In this document: positions 8,688-17,626 of the stretch, piece after piece | How the letters are laid out: every line of letters begins with the position of its first letter | Numbering within the stretch: position 1 is the first letter of the stretch | Origin: Bacillus sp. V59.32b | GTDB lineage: Bacteria > Bacillota > Bacilli > Bacillales > DSM-1321 | Direction of reading: 5' to 3' | Length of the DNA: 64,000 nucleotides | Assembly (NCBI RefSeq): GCF_003429085.1 | Contig: NZ_QVTC01000014.1 | Coordinates: 62,001 to 126,000, forward strand | Program-made: the position numbers and the translations under genes | The notes under the pieces: model-generated | The model's database searches: none | What the model saw: the letters and a program-made list of their open reading frames with translations, nothing else | Told to the model about the DNA's origin: nothing

Positions 8688-11600
8688 ATGTTCCTCAAAC
8701 GCTTAGATGTTGTAGGATTTAAATCATTTGCAGAAAAAATTTCTGTGGACTTTGTTCCCGGTGTAACAGCGGTGGTAGGTCCAAACGGGAGTGGCAAAAG
8801 CAATATCACTGACTCGATTCGCTGGGTGCTTGGGGAGCAGTCTGCCAAATCGCTGCGCGGAGTGAAAATGGAAGATATCATTTTCGCCGGAAGCGATTCA
8901 CGTAAAGCATTGAACTTTGCGGAAGTCTCGTTGACACTGGATAACGAGTCAAATTCCTTGCCGATTGATTTTCATGAAGTAAGTGTGACCCGCCGCGTAT
9001 TCCGATCAGGCGAAAGTGAATTTTTCATCAATAAACAGGCCTGCAGACTGAAGGATATCGTGGACTTATTTATGGATTCAGGGCTCGGGCGGGAAGCATT
9101 TTCGATCATTAGCCAGGGGAAAGTGGAAGAAATCCTGAGCAGCAAGTCGGAGGAAAGACGGGTAATCTTCGAGGAAGCAGCTGGTGTTTTAAAATATAAG
9201 ACCCGAAAGAAAAAGGCAGAGAGCAAGCTTTCGGAGGCACAGGAAAATTTAAACCGGGTAAACGATATTCTCCATGAACTGGAAGGACAGGTTGAACCGC
9301 TCAAGATTCAATCTTCCCTAGCGAAAGAATATCTCGAAAAAAAAGATGAACTCGAACAAATAGAGGTTGCTTTAACCGTCCATGAAATCGAAGCCCTTCA
9401 TGAAAAATGGCAGAAATTATCAGCCGAATTGGAGGAGCATAGTGATAAAGAAGCGAGAATGTCTGCCGATCTTCAGGAGAAAGAATCCAGAGTCGAAGGA
9501 ATTCGTGAAAAAATCACGATGCTTGATGAATCGGTCAACCAGCTACAGGAAGTATTGCTTGCCGCCAGTGAAGAGCTTGAGAAACTCGAGGGACGCAAAG
9601 AAGTTTTAAAAGAACGCAAGAAAAATGCGAGCCAAAATAAACAACAGCTGGAAAAGTCGATCGAGGAAGCTGAAAAGCGAATCGCTCTTTTATCAGAGCA
9701 AAAACAGCACGAGAATAAAGCGCTCTCTGAGCTCGAAGCTGAAGTTAAACAGCTGCATGAAAACTTGAACGAAAAGCAAAAAGGATTAAGTCTGCTCAAT
9801 GGGAACCTCGATGAAACAATTGAGATGAAAAAAAGTGATTACATCGAATGGCTGAATAAGCAGGCTGCTTCGAAGAATGAACTGCAATTTTTACAGCAGC
9901 AGCAAAATCTGCAAGAAAACCGGAATGCTAAGCTTGATCAGGACAATGCTAAGTTTCTTGACGAAAGACTTGAAATTGAAGAGAAGAAAGCCGGACTGCA
10001 AGCAGCGCTTGAAGCCGTTCATAAAGAATTGGAGATTCAGATCCATTTGTATAGAGAGGATCAAAGAAAGCTTGAAAATATAAGGTCATCCTATCAAAAG
10101 CAGGAAACGACCCTTTACCAGGCTTATCAGTTTTTGCAGCAGTCTAAATCACGCAAAGAAATGCTTGAGGAAATGGAAGATGATTATGCGGGATTCTTCC
10201 AAGGGGTAAAGGAAGTATTAAAAGCAAAAAATGGCACCCTTTCCGGCGTAGAAGGCGCAGTAGCCGAGTTAATTGCCGTTCCGAAACAGTATCAAACGGC
10301 AATTGAGACCGCACTCGGCGGGGCTATGCAGCATGTTGTCATGGATAATGAAGAACATGCGAGACAGGCTATCGCTTATTTAAAGAAAAATGGATACGGC
10401 CGCGCAACCTTTCTGCCTTTATCCGTAATCAAAGGCCGTGAACTGCCTCAAACACAGCTGAACTTGATGCGTAATCACGCCTCATTTATCGGCAGAGCGG
10501 CAGATTTAATTGAGTATGGTGATAAATACGAGGCAATCGCCACAAACCTGCTTGGTACAGTCGTCATTACGAAGGATTTACAAGGAGCTAACGAGCTTGC
10601 CAGACTTGTCCAGCATAAATATCGGTTTGTGACCCTCGACGGCGATATCGTCAATCCCGGTGGTTCAATGACCGGAGGTGCGCTTAAACAGAAGAATTCA
10701 TCATTGCTTTCCAGAAAAGGCGAGCTGGAAGAATTGAAAGAAAAGCTCGTCGGAATGGAAGACAAGACAAATAAGCTTGAACTGCATGTAAAACAGCTGA
10801 AAAGCGACGCAGCCAAACAGGAAGACAAAATTGAAGAAGTGAGAAAGTCCGGAGAAACACTCCGCCTAAAAGAACAATCCATTAAAGGCGACATCCGGGA
10901 AGTTGAGATTCAGGAGAAAAATATTAACGATCGACTTCATCTCTATGATCTCGATAAAAAGGCAATTGACGAAGAAAAGCAAGAAAAAAACGCCAGGATT
11001 GTTAACCTTCAAGAGCTTCTCGTAACATGTGAAGCCGAGATTAAAAAGCTTGATCAAGAGATAGAAGAGCTTACCAAGCAGAAGCAAACTCAACAGTCAT
11101 CGAGAGAAACCCTTTCCGAAGAAACAAACGAGCTAAGGGTCCATCTTGCTTCAAGACGTGAGCAGCTGCAAAACCAGAAGGAAAAATACGAGCGGCTTGC
11201 AAGCGAACATGGTCTGGAAACTGAAAGAGCAGCCGAATTCAAGGAAGACCTTTCCTTGCTGACAGATGAGATGTCCGACAGTTCAAACGGTGAAGAGATG
11301 CTTGAAGAAGCAGCAACGGAAAAGCTTAAGGATAAAACAGGGACAATCGATTTAATAGCATCGAAACGGAAAGAGCGTACAGAGCTGCAAACAAACCTCG
11401 AGAACCTGGAACTTGAGCTTAAAGAGTTAAAACGTCAGCATAAAGGCATGGCCGAAGTTGTTAAAGATGAGGAAGTTAAATTAAATCGGATGGACGTTGA
11501 ACTGGAAAATCGTCTGGACCATTTACGAGAAGAATATTTTCTGACATTTGAAGGGGCAAAAGAAAAGTACCCATTGTTGATCCCAGCCGACGAAGCGAAG

Positions 11601-12254
11601 AAAAAAGTAAAACTCATCAAGATGGCTATGGAAGAAATCGGCACGGTCAATCTTGGAGCGATTGAGGAGTATGAGCGGGTTTCTGAACGCTATGATTTCC
11701 TGATCGCCCAAAAAGATGATTTGCAACAGGCGAAAGACACGCTGTTCCAGGTGATCGAAGAGATGGACGATGAGATGAAACGCCGTTTTTCTGAGACTTT
11801 CTTTGCGATCCAAGCGGAGTTTGAAGAAGTTTTCAAAGCCCTCTTTGGCGGGGGAAGAGCTGAATTGAAGCTGACAAATCCGGATGATTTGCTCTATACA
11901 GGGGTAGATATCATCGCGCAGCCTCCTGGGAAAAAATTACAGAACCTTGGTCTGTTATCCGGCGGTGAACGGGCGCTGACCGCCATTGCACTGTTATTTT
12001 CGATTTTGAGAGTCCGCCCTGTCCCATTCTGTATCCTTGACGAGGTGGAAGCTGCGCTTGACGAAGCAAATGTCATGCGTTTCAGTCAATATTTAAAACG
12101 ATACAGTGCCAATACGCAATTCATCGTCATCACCCACCGCAAAGGGACCATGGAAGAAGCGGATGTCCTCTACGGGGTAACCATGCAAGAATCCGGTGTT
12201 TCAAAGCTGGTTTCCGTGCGTTTGGAAGAAACGAAGGAATTCGCAGAAGTATAG
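8688..12254 (+). CDS. smc: Chromosome partition protein SMC
   Basis: ATPase that with ScpA and ScpB forms the bacterial condensin. 1188 residues, normal length. Walker A GPNGSGKS at 31-38; long coiled coils on both sides of a hinge at about 510-650; ABC signature LSGGE near 1090; Walker B ILDEVEAALDEA near 1115. The ATG at 8688 (MFLKRLDVVGFKSFAE) follows a GAAAGGGG ribosome site. The 30 extra codons open upstream run into repeat B1 and are not conserved. ftsY follows 23 bases later, suggesting one transcript. Confidence 0.97.
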   Translation: MFLKRLDVVGFKSFAEKISVDFVPGVTAVVGPNGSGKSNITDSIRWVLGEQSAKSLRGVKMEDIIFAGSDSRKALNFAEVSLTLDNESNSLPIDFHEVSVTRRVFRSGESEFFINKQACRLKDIVDLFMDSGLGREAFSIISQGKVEEILSSKSEERRVIFEEAAGVLKYKTRKKKAESKLSEAQENLNRVNDILHELEGQVEPLKIQSSLAKEYLEKKDELEQIEVALTVHEIEALHEKWQKLSAELEEHSDKEARMSADLQEKESRVEGIREKITMLDESVNQLQEVLLAASEELEKLEGRKEVLKERKKNASQNKQQLEKSIEEAEKRIALLSEQKQHENKALSELEAEVKQLHENLNEKQKGLSLLNGNLDETIEMKKSDYIEWLNKQAASKNELQFLQQQQNLQENRNAKLDQDNAKFLDERLEIEEKKAGLQAALEAVHKELEIQIHLYREDQRKLENIRSSYQKQETTLYQAYQFLQQSKSRKEMLEEMEDDYAGFFQGVKEVLKAKNGTLSGVEGAVAELIAVPKQYQTAIETALGGAMQHVVMDNEEHARQAIAYLKKNGYGRATFLPLSVIKGRELPQTQLNLMRNHASFIGRAADLIEYGDKYEAIATNLLGTVVITKDLQGANELARLVQHKYRFVTLDGDIVNPGGSMTGGALKQKNSSLLSRKGELEELKEKLVGMEDKTNKLELHVKQLKSDAAKQEDKIEEVRKSGETLRLKEQSIKGDIREVEIQEKNINDRLHLYDLDKKAIDEEKQEKNARIVNLQELLVTCEAEIKKLDQEIEELTKQKQTQQSSRETLSEETNELRVHLASRREQLQNQKEKYERLASEHGLETERAAEFKEDLSLLTDEMSDSSNGEEMLEEAATEKLKDKTGTIDLIASKRKERTELQTNLENLELELKELKRQHKGMAEVVKDEEVKLNRMDVELENRLDHLREEYFLTFEGAKEKYPLLIPADEAKKKVKLIKMAMEEIGTVNLGAIEEYERVSERYDFLIAQKDDLQQAKDTLFQVIEEMDDEMKRRFSETFFAIQAEFEEVFKALFGGGRAELKLTNPDDLLYTGVDIIAQPPGKKLQNLGLLSGGERALTAIALLFSILRVRPVPFCILDEVEAALDEANVMRFSQYLKRYSANTQFIVITHRKGTMEEADVLYGVTMQESGVSKLVSVRLEETKEFAEV

Positions 12255-12277
12255 AAATTAGTAAAGGAATGGATTAC

Positions 12278-13261
12278 ATGAGCTTTTTTAAGAAGCTGAA
12301 GGAAAAATTCACCGATCAGTCTGATTCTGTTTCCGAAAAGTTTAAACAGGGTTTATCGAAAACGCGTGATTCCTTTTCCGGAAGGGTAAACGACCTCGTT
12401 GCCCGATACCGTAAAGTGGACGAGGATTTTTTCGAGGAACTGGAGGAAATCCTGATTCAGGCTGACGTTGGTTTCGAAACGGTGATGGAGTTAATCGACG
12501 AACTGAAGTCAGAGGTAAAGCGACGCAATATTTCCGACCCTGCAGAAGTGCAATCGGTCATTTCGGAAAAACTCGTCGAGATTTATCAAGGAGAGGATGG
12601 AACAACCGCAGAGTTGAACATCCAGGAAAATGCCTTGACGGTTATTTTGTTTGTCGGTGTTAATGGTGTAGGAAAAACAACAACAATCGGTAAACTGGCC
12701 CACAAATATAAATCAGAAGGAAAATCGGTTATGCTGGCGGCCGGGGACACTTTCAGAGCCGGGGCAATTGATCAGCTTGAGGTGTGGGGAAAGCGTGTTG
12801 GAGTTGAAGTCATCAAACAAGCAGAAGGCTCAGATCCGGCTGCGGTCATGTTTGATGCTGTCCAATCTGCTAAGGCGCGTAAGGCTGATATCCTTATATG
12901 CGATACCGCAGGCCGGCTGCAGAATAAGGTCAACCTGATGAAGGAACTTGAAAAAGTTAACCGGGTGATCGAACGCGAGATTCCCGGCGCTCCGCATGAA
13001 GTGCTGCTTGTCTTAGATGCAACAACAGGCCAAAACGCACTGATTCAAGCTAAAACATTCAAGGAAGCGACAAATGTGTCCGGAATCGTTTTGACTAAAC
13101 TGGACGGCACCGCAAAAGGCGGCATCGTCCTGGCCATCCGTAATGAACTGTCTATTCCGGTCAAGTTTGTCGGTCTCGGAGAACAGATGGACGATCTGCA
13201 GGAATTTGATGCTGAAAAGTATGTATACGGACTTTTTGCAGATTTAGTGGAGGAAGAATAA
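12278..13261 (+). CDS. ftsY: Signal recognition particle receptor FtsY
   Basis: SRP-family GTPase that docks ribosome-nascent chain-SRP complexes at the membrane. 327 residues: a short charged N-terminus (MSFFKKLKEKFTDQ), the N domain with a helical bundle, then the G domain with GVNGVGKTT at about 127-135, DTAGR, and TKLDGTAKGG. The ATG at 12278 is preferred over the one at 12269, which abuts AAAGGA (12263-12268). It lacks the long acidic A domain of E. coli FtsY, as is normal in Bacillus. A strong terminator follows. Confidence 0.96.
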   Translation: MSFFKKLKEKFTDQSDSVSEKFKQGLSKTRDSFSGRVNDLVARYRKVDEDFFEELEEILIQADVGFETVMELIDELKSEVKRRNISDPAEVQSVISEKLVEIYQGEDGTTAELNIQENALTVILFVGVNGVGKTTTIGKLAHKYKSEGKSVMLAAGDTFRAGAIDQLEVWGKRVGVEVIKQAEGSDPAAVMFDAVQSAKARKADILICDTAGRLQNKVNLMKELEKVNRVIEREIPGAPHEVLLVLDATTGQNALIQAKTFKEATNVSGIVLTKLDGTAKGGIVLAIRNELSIPVKFVGLGEQMDDLQEFDAEKYVYGLFADLVEEE

Positions 13262-13268
13262 TTTTAAT

Positions 13269-13302
13269 GCGGACGGTACCCTGGGGGCCGTCCGGTTTTT
13301 TT
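13269..13302 (+). terminator. Rho-independent terminator after ftsY
   Basis: CGGACGG (13270-13276) pairs with CCGTCCG (13288-13294), followed by a run of seven T from 13296. It ends the smc-ftsY transcript. Confidence 0.9.
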
Positions 13303-13325
13303 AGATAAGAACATTCGTTGGGTCG

Positions 13326-13481
13326 CTACCAAATCGGATATTGGCTACAAAACCGAAATTCCCGCTACAAAAGACTCTAACCCGGCTACAAAACTGGAAT
13401 TTCCGCTACAAAATCCCCGACTTGTCACAAAACTGAATCTTCGACTGCAAAATGTCCTAAACGTTACAAAAGTAACCAATC
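13326..13481. repeat. Eight-unit degenerate array with a 20-base period
   Basis: Units of the form CTACAAAA plus about 12 variable bases repeat through the ftsY-ylxM gap. The core ACAAAA (or ACCAAA, GCAAAA) begins at 13328, 13347, 13367, 13388, 13408, 13427, 13447 and 13466, so the spacing is 19-21 bases throughout. The variable parts show little similarity. The spacing is not a multiple of three and no long ORF is present. It lies between a terminator and the ylxM promoter. Function is unknown. Confidence 0.7.
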
Positions 13482-13581
13482 TTTTCAACCGCTCTTATTC
13501 TGTATAAATGCAACTATATTTCTGGCTTCTCCTAGCCAAGTTATCCTTACTATCTCCACCTTCAAGTGTAAAGGTTTTATC

Positions 13582-13610
13582 TTGACATCCACCCGAAAAC
13601 TGTGTAAACT
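13582..13610 (+). promoter_or_regulatory. Sigma-A promoter of ylxM-ffh
   Basis: A perfect -35 TTGACA (13582-13587), a 17-base spacer, and -10 TAAACT (13605-13610) preceded by TG. The start would be about 40 bases before the ylxM ATG. Confidence 0.85.
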
Positions 13611-13656
13611 AATAACTTGTAAAGTGCTTTCACTTAACACATAAGGGGGCTTCGAT

Positions 13657-13989
13657 ATGCTTGAAAAAACAACGCGCATCAATTATCTGTATGATTTTTA
13701 TCAATCGTTGTTGACAGAAAAGCAGCAGAGCTATATGTCCCTTTACTATTTGGACGATTACTCACTTGGCGAGATTGCCGACGAATATGAAGTAAGCAGG
13801 CAGGCAGTATACGACAATATAAAACGTACGGAAGCAATGCTTGAGGAATATGAAGCAAAGTTGTTATTATTTCAAAAATTTCAAGAGCGAACCAAATGGA
13901 TTTCGGATATGAAGGAACTGGTTGAAAAGGAACACGTTTCGAAGGAGGAACTTCTATCCGTTGTCACAGAGCTTGAGAAGTTAGATTAG
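13657..13989 (+). CDS. ylxM: SRP-associated helix-turn-helix protein YlxM
   Basis: Small helical protein encoded before ffh in Firmicutes; the homologous family is reported to bind the SRP and modulate Ffh/FtsY GTPase activity. 110 residues. A sigma-70 region 4-like helix-turn-helix is visible ([20 protein letters not shown], about 30-50), followed by a charged coiled region. ATG at 13657 follows AAGGGGG. It is separated from ffh by 13 bases, and shares its promoter. Confidence 0.9.
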   Translation: MLEKTTRINYLYDFYQSLLTEKQQSYMSLYYLDDYSLGEIADEYEVSRQAVYDNIKRTEAMLEEYEAKLLLFQKFQERTKWISDMKELVEKEHVSKEELLSVVTELEKLD

Positions 13990-14002
13990 GAGGCGGGCAA
14001 GA

Positions 14003-15346
14003 ATGGCATTTGAAGGATTGGCCGACCGACTGCAGAGTACGATGCAAAAAATTCGCGGTAAAGGGAAGGTCAACGAGGCTGATGTTAAAGAAATGATGCG
14101 GGAGGTCCGTCTCGCGCTATTAGAAGCTGACGTTAACTTTAAAGTCGTGAAGGATTTTGTGAAGCGTGTCAGTGAGCGGGCTGTAGGTCAGGAAGTACTA
14201 AAAAGCTTAACCCCCGGCCAACAGGTAATCAAGGTTGTTCAAGAAGAATTAACAGAGCTTATGGGCGGAGAGCAAAGCAAAATTGCTGTATCAAGCAGGC
14301 CGCCAACTGTTATCATGATGGTTGGTCTTCAAGGTGCGGGTAAAACGACGACCTCTGGAAAGCTTGCGAACCTACTTAGAAAAAAATACAACCGTACACC
14401 ATTGCTCGTTGCGGCCGATATTTATCGTCCGGCGGCAATCCAGCAGCTCGAAACGCTCGGAAAACAACTAAGCATGCCAGTATTCTCATTGGGCGACCAG
14501 GTAAGCCCAGTGGAAATCTCCAGACAAGCCATCGAAAAAGCGAAGGAAGAGCATAACGATTATGTGCTGATCGATACGGCGGGACGTCTTCATGTCGATG
14601 AAAACCTGATGGGCGAGCTGAAAGACATCAAGGAATTGACGAAGCCGGACGAAATTTTCCTCGTAGTCGATGCCATGACTGGTCAGGACGCGGTCAACGT
14701 TGCCGAAAGCTTTAACGAACAGCTTGGCTTGACCGGCGTCGTTTTGACGAAGCTTGATGGCGACACACGCGGTGGTGCGGCGCTTTCGATTCGTGCTGTC
14801 AGCAACACGCCGATTAAGTTTGTCGGTATGGGTGAGAAATTGGATGCTCTTGAAGCATTCCATCCAGAGAGAATGGCCTCGAGAATTCTTGGAATGGGCG
14901 ATGTTTTGACCCTTATCGAGAAAGCCCAGGCGAATGTCGATGAAGAAAAAGCCAAAGAACTTGAGAAAAAAATGCGCACCGCTTCGTTCACCTTTGACGA
15001 TTTCCTGGACCAGCTTGGACAGGTCCGTAATATGGGGCCTCTTGACGACATCCTAAAAATGCTCCCTGGTGCCAATAAAATAAAGGGCATCGATAACATG
15101 TCGATCGATGAAAAGCAAATCGGCCATGTCGAAGCGATTATCCGTTCCATGAATAAGCATGAAAAGGAACATCCCGAGATTATTAACGCTGCGCGCAGAA
15201 AACGGATTGCGAAGGGAAGCGGTAGGTCCATACAGGAAGTGAACCGCCTTCTCAAGCAATTCGAAGACATGAAGAAAATGATGAAGCAAGTCACAAACAT
15301 GCAAAAAGGGAAGAAAAAAGGCGGCTTTAAATTCCCTTTCATGTAG
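14003..15346 (+). CDS. ffh: Signal recognition particle protein Ffh
   Basis: GTPase subunit of the SRP that binds signal sequences of membrane and exported proteins together with scRNA. 447 residues, full length. N domain (1-90), G domain with GLQGAGKTT near 107, DTAGR and TKLDGDTRGG, then a methionine-rich M domain (about 295-447) ending MKQVTNMQKGKKKGGFKFPFM-like tail. ATG at 14003 follows AGGAGGCGGG. A family A repeat follows directly instead of a simple terminator. Confidence 0.97.
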   Translation: MAFEGLADRLQSTMQKIRGKGKVNEADVKEMMREVRLALLEADVNFKVVKDFVKRVSERAVGQEVLKSLTPGQQVIKVVQEELTELMGGEQSKIAVSSRPPTVIMMVGLQGAGKTTTSGKLANLLRKKYNRTPLLVAADIYRPAAIQQLETLGKQLSMPVFSLGDQVSPVEISRQAIEKAKEEHNDYVLIDTAGRLHVDENLMGELKDIKELTKPDEIFLVVDAMTGQDAVNVAESFNEQLGLTGVVLTKLDGDTRGGAALSIRAVSNTPIKFVGMGEKLDALEAFHPERMASRILGMGDVLTLIEKAQANVDEEKAKELEKKMRTASFTFDDFLDQLGQVRNMGPLDDILKMLPGANKIKGIDNMSIDEKQIGHVEAIIRSMNKHEKEHPEIINAARRKRIAKGSGRSIQEVNRLLKQFEDMKKMMKQVTNMQKGKKKGGFKFPFM

Positions 15347-15351
15347 TATTG

Positions 15352-15598
15352 TTGTCTAGTTTCAGCGCCCAGCCGCTCGGACTTGCACAGGATGTGCTGA
15401 CCTCGGTGTTTGCCACACGATGTGGCAGGTTTTAGCCGAGGATCCGCATAAGTCACACCGCTTCAGAAATCAGGATTTCCTGCGCGGTGCGTCTTATGCC
15501 TGTCGCACTTGTCCAGGATGGACTGGCGTCGACGTTCGCCACAGGACGTGGCGGCTGTTTAGTCGACGTTCCTAAATACAGGGCGCTTACACTTTTCT
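15352..15598 (+). repeat. Family A intergenic repeat, copy A2, with two nested submodules
   Basis: Same frame as the other copies: starts TTGTCTAGTTTCAGCGCC and ends GGGCGCTTACACTTTTCT. It carries two double-hairpin submodules at different points. s3 has GCAC-AGGAT-GTGC (15385-15397) and outer arms CCTCGG/CCGAGG (15401-15406, 15436-15441) around TGCCAC-ACGAT-GTGGCA. s4 has GTCC-AGGAT-GGAC (15511-15523) and outer arms CGTCGAC/GTCGACG (15527-15533, 15562-15568) around CGCCAC-AGGAC-GTGGCG. It lies 3' of ffh and upstream of the rpsP promoter. Confidence 0.8.
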
Positions 15599-15618
15599 AA
15601 TCTGTTAAGAAAAAAACC

Positions 15619-15647
15619 TTTACAACACATATGACATTTGATATTAT
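15619..15647 (+). promoter_or_regulatory. Probable promoter of rpsP
   Basis: TTTACA (15619-15624) and TATTAT (15642-15647) are 17 bases apart. A second possible -10, TATACT, lies at 15645-15650. Either would start transcription about 30 bases before the rpsP ATG. Confidence 0.6.
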
Positions 15648-15686
15648 ACTATCTTGTGTAAAACTATTCGGAGGTGCTTGTTTATT

Positions 15687-15959
15687 ATGGCAGTAAAAAT
15701 TCGCTTAAAACGTATGGGAGCTAAAAAATCTCCTTTCTATCGTATTGTAGTTGCAGATTCTCGTTCACCGCGTGACGGTCGTTACATTGAAGTGGTTGGA
15801 ACATACAACCCGATTACTCAACCGGCTAAAGTTGAGATCAACGAAGAACTTGTTTTAAAATGGATGCAAGACGGTGCAAAGCCATCTGACACAGTTCGTA
15901 ACTTATTCTCAAAAGAAGGCATTATGGAAAAATTCCACAATGCTAAACTAAGCAAGTAA
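15687..15959 (+). CDS. rpsP: 30S ribosomal protein S16
   Basis: Structural protein of the small ribosomal subunit needed for 16S rRNA folding. 90 residues, exact family length, beginning [23 protein letters not shown] at 15687 follows GGAGGTG at 15670-15676. An in-frame GTG at 15654 overlaps the promoter region and is rejected. khpA starts 13 bases after the stop. Confidence 0.98.
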   Translation: MAVKIRLKRMGAKKSPFYRIVVADSRSPRDGRYIEVVGTYNPITQPAKVEINEELVLKWMQDGAKPSDTVRNLFSKEGIMEKFHNAKLSK

Positions 15960-15972
15960 TCGACCATTGTCT

Positions 15973-16203
15973 ATGAAGGAATTAATCGAAACGATTGTTT
16001 CTGCACTTGTGGACCATCCCGAAGAAGTCCGAGTGACTTCGAGGGAGGAAGATGACAAAATCACCTTCATCCTTTCTGTAAGCAAGGATGATATGGGAAA
16101 AGTCATCGGAAAACAAGGGCGCGTTGCTAAGGCGATTCGGACTGTGGTCTATGCAGCAGGATCCTCACAGCATAAGAAAATCTATTTGGAAATTTCCGAA
16201 TAA
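15973..16203 (+). CDS. khpA: KH-domain RNA-binding protein KhpA
   Basis: Single KH-domain protein (YlqC family) that binds RNA, usually with KhpB/Jag, and affects cell division and length in Firmicutes. 76 residues from the ATG at 15973. The KH loop is VIGKQGR, followed by the conserved AIRTVVYAA. No clear ribosome site is present, so translation is probably coupled to rpsP. A TTG at 15967 would add two residues and cannot be excluded. Confidence 0.9.
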   Translation: MKELIETIVSALVDHPEEVRVTSREEDDKITFILSVSKDDMGKVIGKQGRVAKAIRTVVYAAGSSQHKKIYLEISE

Positions 16204-16231
16204 GGGAGGGGCTAACACCCTTCCTTTTTTA
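16202..16231 (+). terminator. Rho-independent terminator after khpA
   Basis: AAGGGAGGG and CCCTTCCTT pair with one G-T pair, starting at the khpA stop codon and ending in a run of T (16225-16230). It closes the rpsP-khpA transcript. Confidence 0.8.
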
Positions 16232-16245
16232 ATATCATGGCTTTG

Positions 16246-16565
16246 TTAAATATTTCTGTGATGCTTGCTCATTTTAGCTCCAACTGCATAGGTCGCTGGG
16301 AAAGCGAGCTTTCTCTCGACCTATGCAGTTGGAGCAACCATTTAGCTTTGTCTCATGCATGAGACAAAAATATATGGGTCAACAGTTTTAAATTCATAAA
16401 TTCAACTTTTATAAATTTCCCTGGTGGGACATTGCTCCCCATCCATGAAACGTTTGGAGTACTTTCGTTTCATGGATGGGGAGCTACCTTTCAGCAAAGC
16501 TGAAAGGCGTGTGAAAGCTTAGTTTCACACGAATGAACCAAAAATAATATTGATCAGCAATACTT
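16246..16565 (-). repeat. Family B multi-hairpin element, copy B2 (inverted, longer)
   Basis: Same hairpins as copy B1 on the opposite strand, plus two more. In + strand order: GCTCCAACTGCATAGGTCG with its partner (16277-16295, 16317-16335); a palindrome TTGTCTCATGCATGAGACAA (16349-16368); GCTCCCCATCCATGAAACG with its partner (16434-16452, 16466-16484); CCTTTCAGC-AAA-GCTGAAAGG (16487-16507); CGTGTGAAA/TTTCACACG (16508-16531). The ends CTTGCTCATTTT and AATGAACCAAAAATAAT form imperfect inverted repeats. Between khpA and ylqD. Confidence 0.75.
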
Positions 16566-16592
16566 TATAACAGAGCCAATATCATAAAAAAG

Positions 16593-16621
16593 TTTATTGC
16601 CTGTGTCTTAGGCTTTATAAT
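16593..16621 (+). promoter_or_regulatory. Possible promoter of ylqD-rimM-trmD
   Basis: A perfect -10 TATAAT at 16616-16621 has TTTATT (16593-16598) at 17 bases; the -35 is poor. It lies just beyond repeat B2, about 90 bases before ylqD. Confidence 0.45.
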
Positions 16622-16710
16622 AGAAAGACGCCTGAGTAGGATTCTGAAATCAGGAAATTCTAAAAAAATATACATAGCCATTACGTACCTAAGTTAAAGG
16701 AGGCGCTGGA

Positions 16711-17097
16711 ATGAAAATTCTCCAGAATGTGATTGTCAATCAAGTATTGACCGACTCCAGCAAGAATCAGCTCCTTGAGAAATATAAGTCAAAGAAAGCA
16801 CAACTGCAAAAAGAAGGCGACCAGCTGCGTTTCGAATTAAAGAAGCTTGAGAAGACGAAAAAGTTCCAACCAGGCAGTCTTCGCGCCCATTTTGAAAAAG
16901 AAATCAACAACAGGCAGGAAAAAATAAAACTTCTCGATTTCCAAATTGAGCAATTGGACATTCTGCCCATTGGCAGCGAGTTAAAGGAAAGAGAAGTTGA
17001 AAGCATTGTCGATGTTGAAATCGGCGCGAATTGGGATGAACTCATCCAAACGAAAACCATCGTAGTCAAAGATGGAATCGTCTCAGAAATCCGTTAG
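16711..17097 (+). CDS. ylqD: YlqD family protein, function unknown
   Basis: Conserved Bacillales protein of unknown function found between khpA and rimM. 128 residues. The middle (about 20-85) is lysine- and glutamate-rich and predicted coiled coil ([19 protein letters not shown]), followed by a small hydrophobic segment ([13 protein letters not shown]). No catalytic motif is apparent. ATG at 16711 follows AAAGGAGG. It sits 10 bases before rimM and is probably co-transcribed, which hints at a role near ribosome maturation, but this is inference only. Confidence 0.85.
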   Translation: MKILQNVIVNQVLTDSSKNQLLEKYKSKKAQLQKEGDQLRFELKKLEKTKKFQPGSLRAHFEKEINNRQEKIKLLDFQIEQLDILPIGSELKEREVESIVDVEIGANWDELIQTKTIVVKDGIVSEIR

Positions 17098-17107
17098 AGG
17101 TGAGAGA

Positions 17108-17626
17108 ATGGAAAAATGGTTTAATGTCGGTAAAATCGTTAATACGCATGGCATCATGGGCGAAGTCCGGGTTATTTCAAGAACGGATTTCCATGAGGAG
17201 CGATATAAACCGGGCAATACGTTATATCTGTTTAAGGAAAATGAAAATGAACCCATTGCCTTGAAAATAATATCCCACCGCATCCATAAGAATTTTGATT
17301 TATTAACATTTGAAGATTACACCAATGTCAATTTATCAGAACGGCTCAAAGGTGGCATATTGAAGGTCCCGGAATCTCAGCTGGGAGAGCTGGATGAAGG
17401 AGAATTCTACTTTCATGAAATCATCGGCTGTACTATTTTCACCGATGAGGATGTCGAGATAGGGAAGATAAGCGAGATCTTAACGCCGGGTGCCAACGAT
17501 GTCTGGGTCGTTAAAGGAAAAGGCGGAAAAGATATCTTGATTCCCTATATTGATGATATCGTTTCAGAGATTGATATTAACTCGAAAAAGATTACCATTG
17601 TTCCGATGGAAGGACTGCTCGATTGA
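17108..17626 (+). CDS. rimM: Ribosome maturation factor RimM
   Basis: Binds S19 and assists 16S rRNA processing and 30S head assembly. 172 residues: an N-terminal RimM barrel ([18 protein letters not shown]) and a C-terminal PRC-barrel (from about 95, [12 protein letters not shown]). The ATG at 17108 follows AGAGGTGA; a start at 17072 would overlap ylqD and is not conserved. The stop overlaps the trmD start by one base (TGATG). Confidence 0.96.
   Translation: MEKWFNVGKIVNTHGIMGEVRVISRTDFHEERYKPGNTLYLFKENENEPIALKIISHRIHKNFDLLTFEDYTNVNLSERLKGGILKVPESQLGELDEGEFYFHEIIGCTIFTDEDVEIGKISEILTPGANDVWVVKGKGGKDILIPYIDDIVSEIDINSKKITIVPMEGLLD

Noticed and set aside
13326-13481. Regular repeats considered as a CRISPR array
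   Set aside because: The shared core is only about 8 bases, period 20, with no cas genes nearby.
14683-15456. Minus-strand ORF of 257 codons over ffh
   Set aside because: It is antisense to a fully conserved gene, has no ribosome site and no recognisable product.
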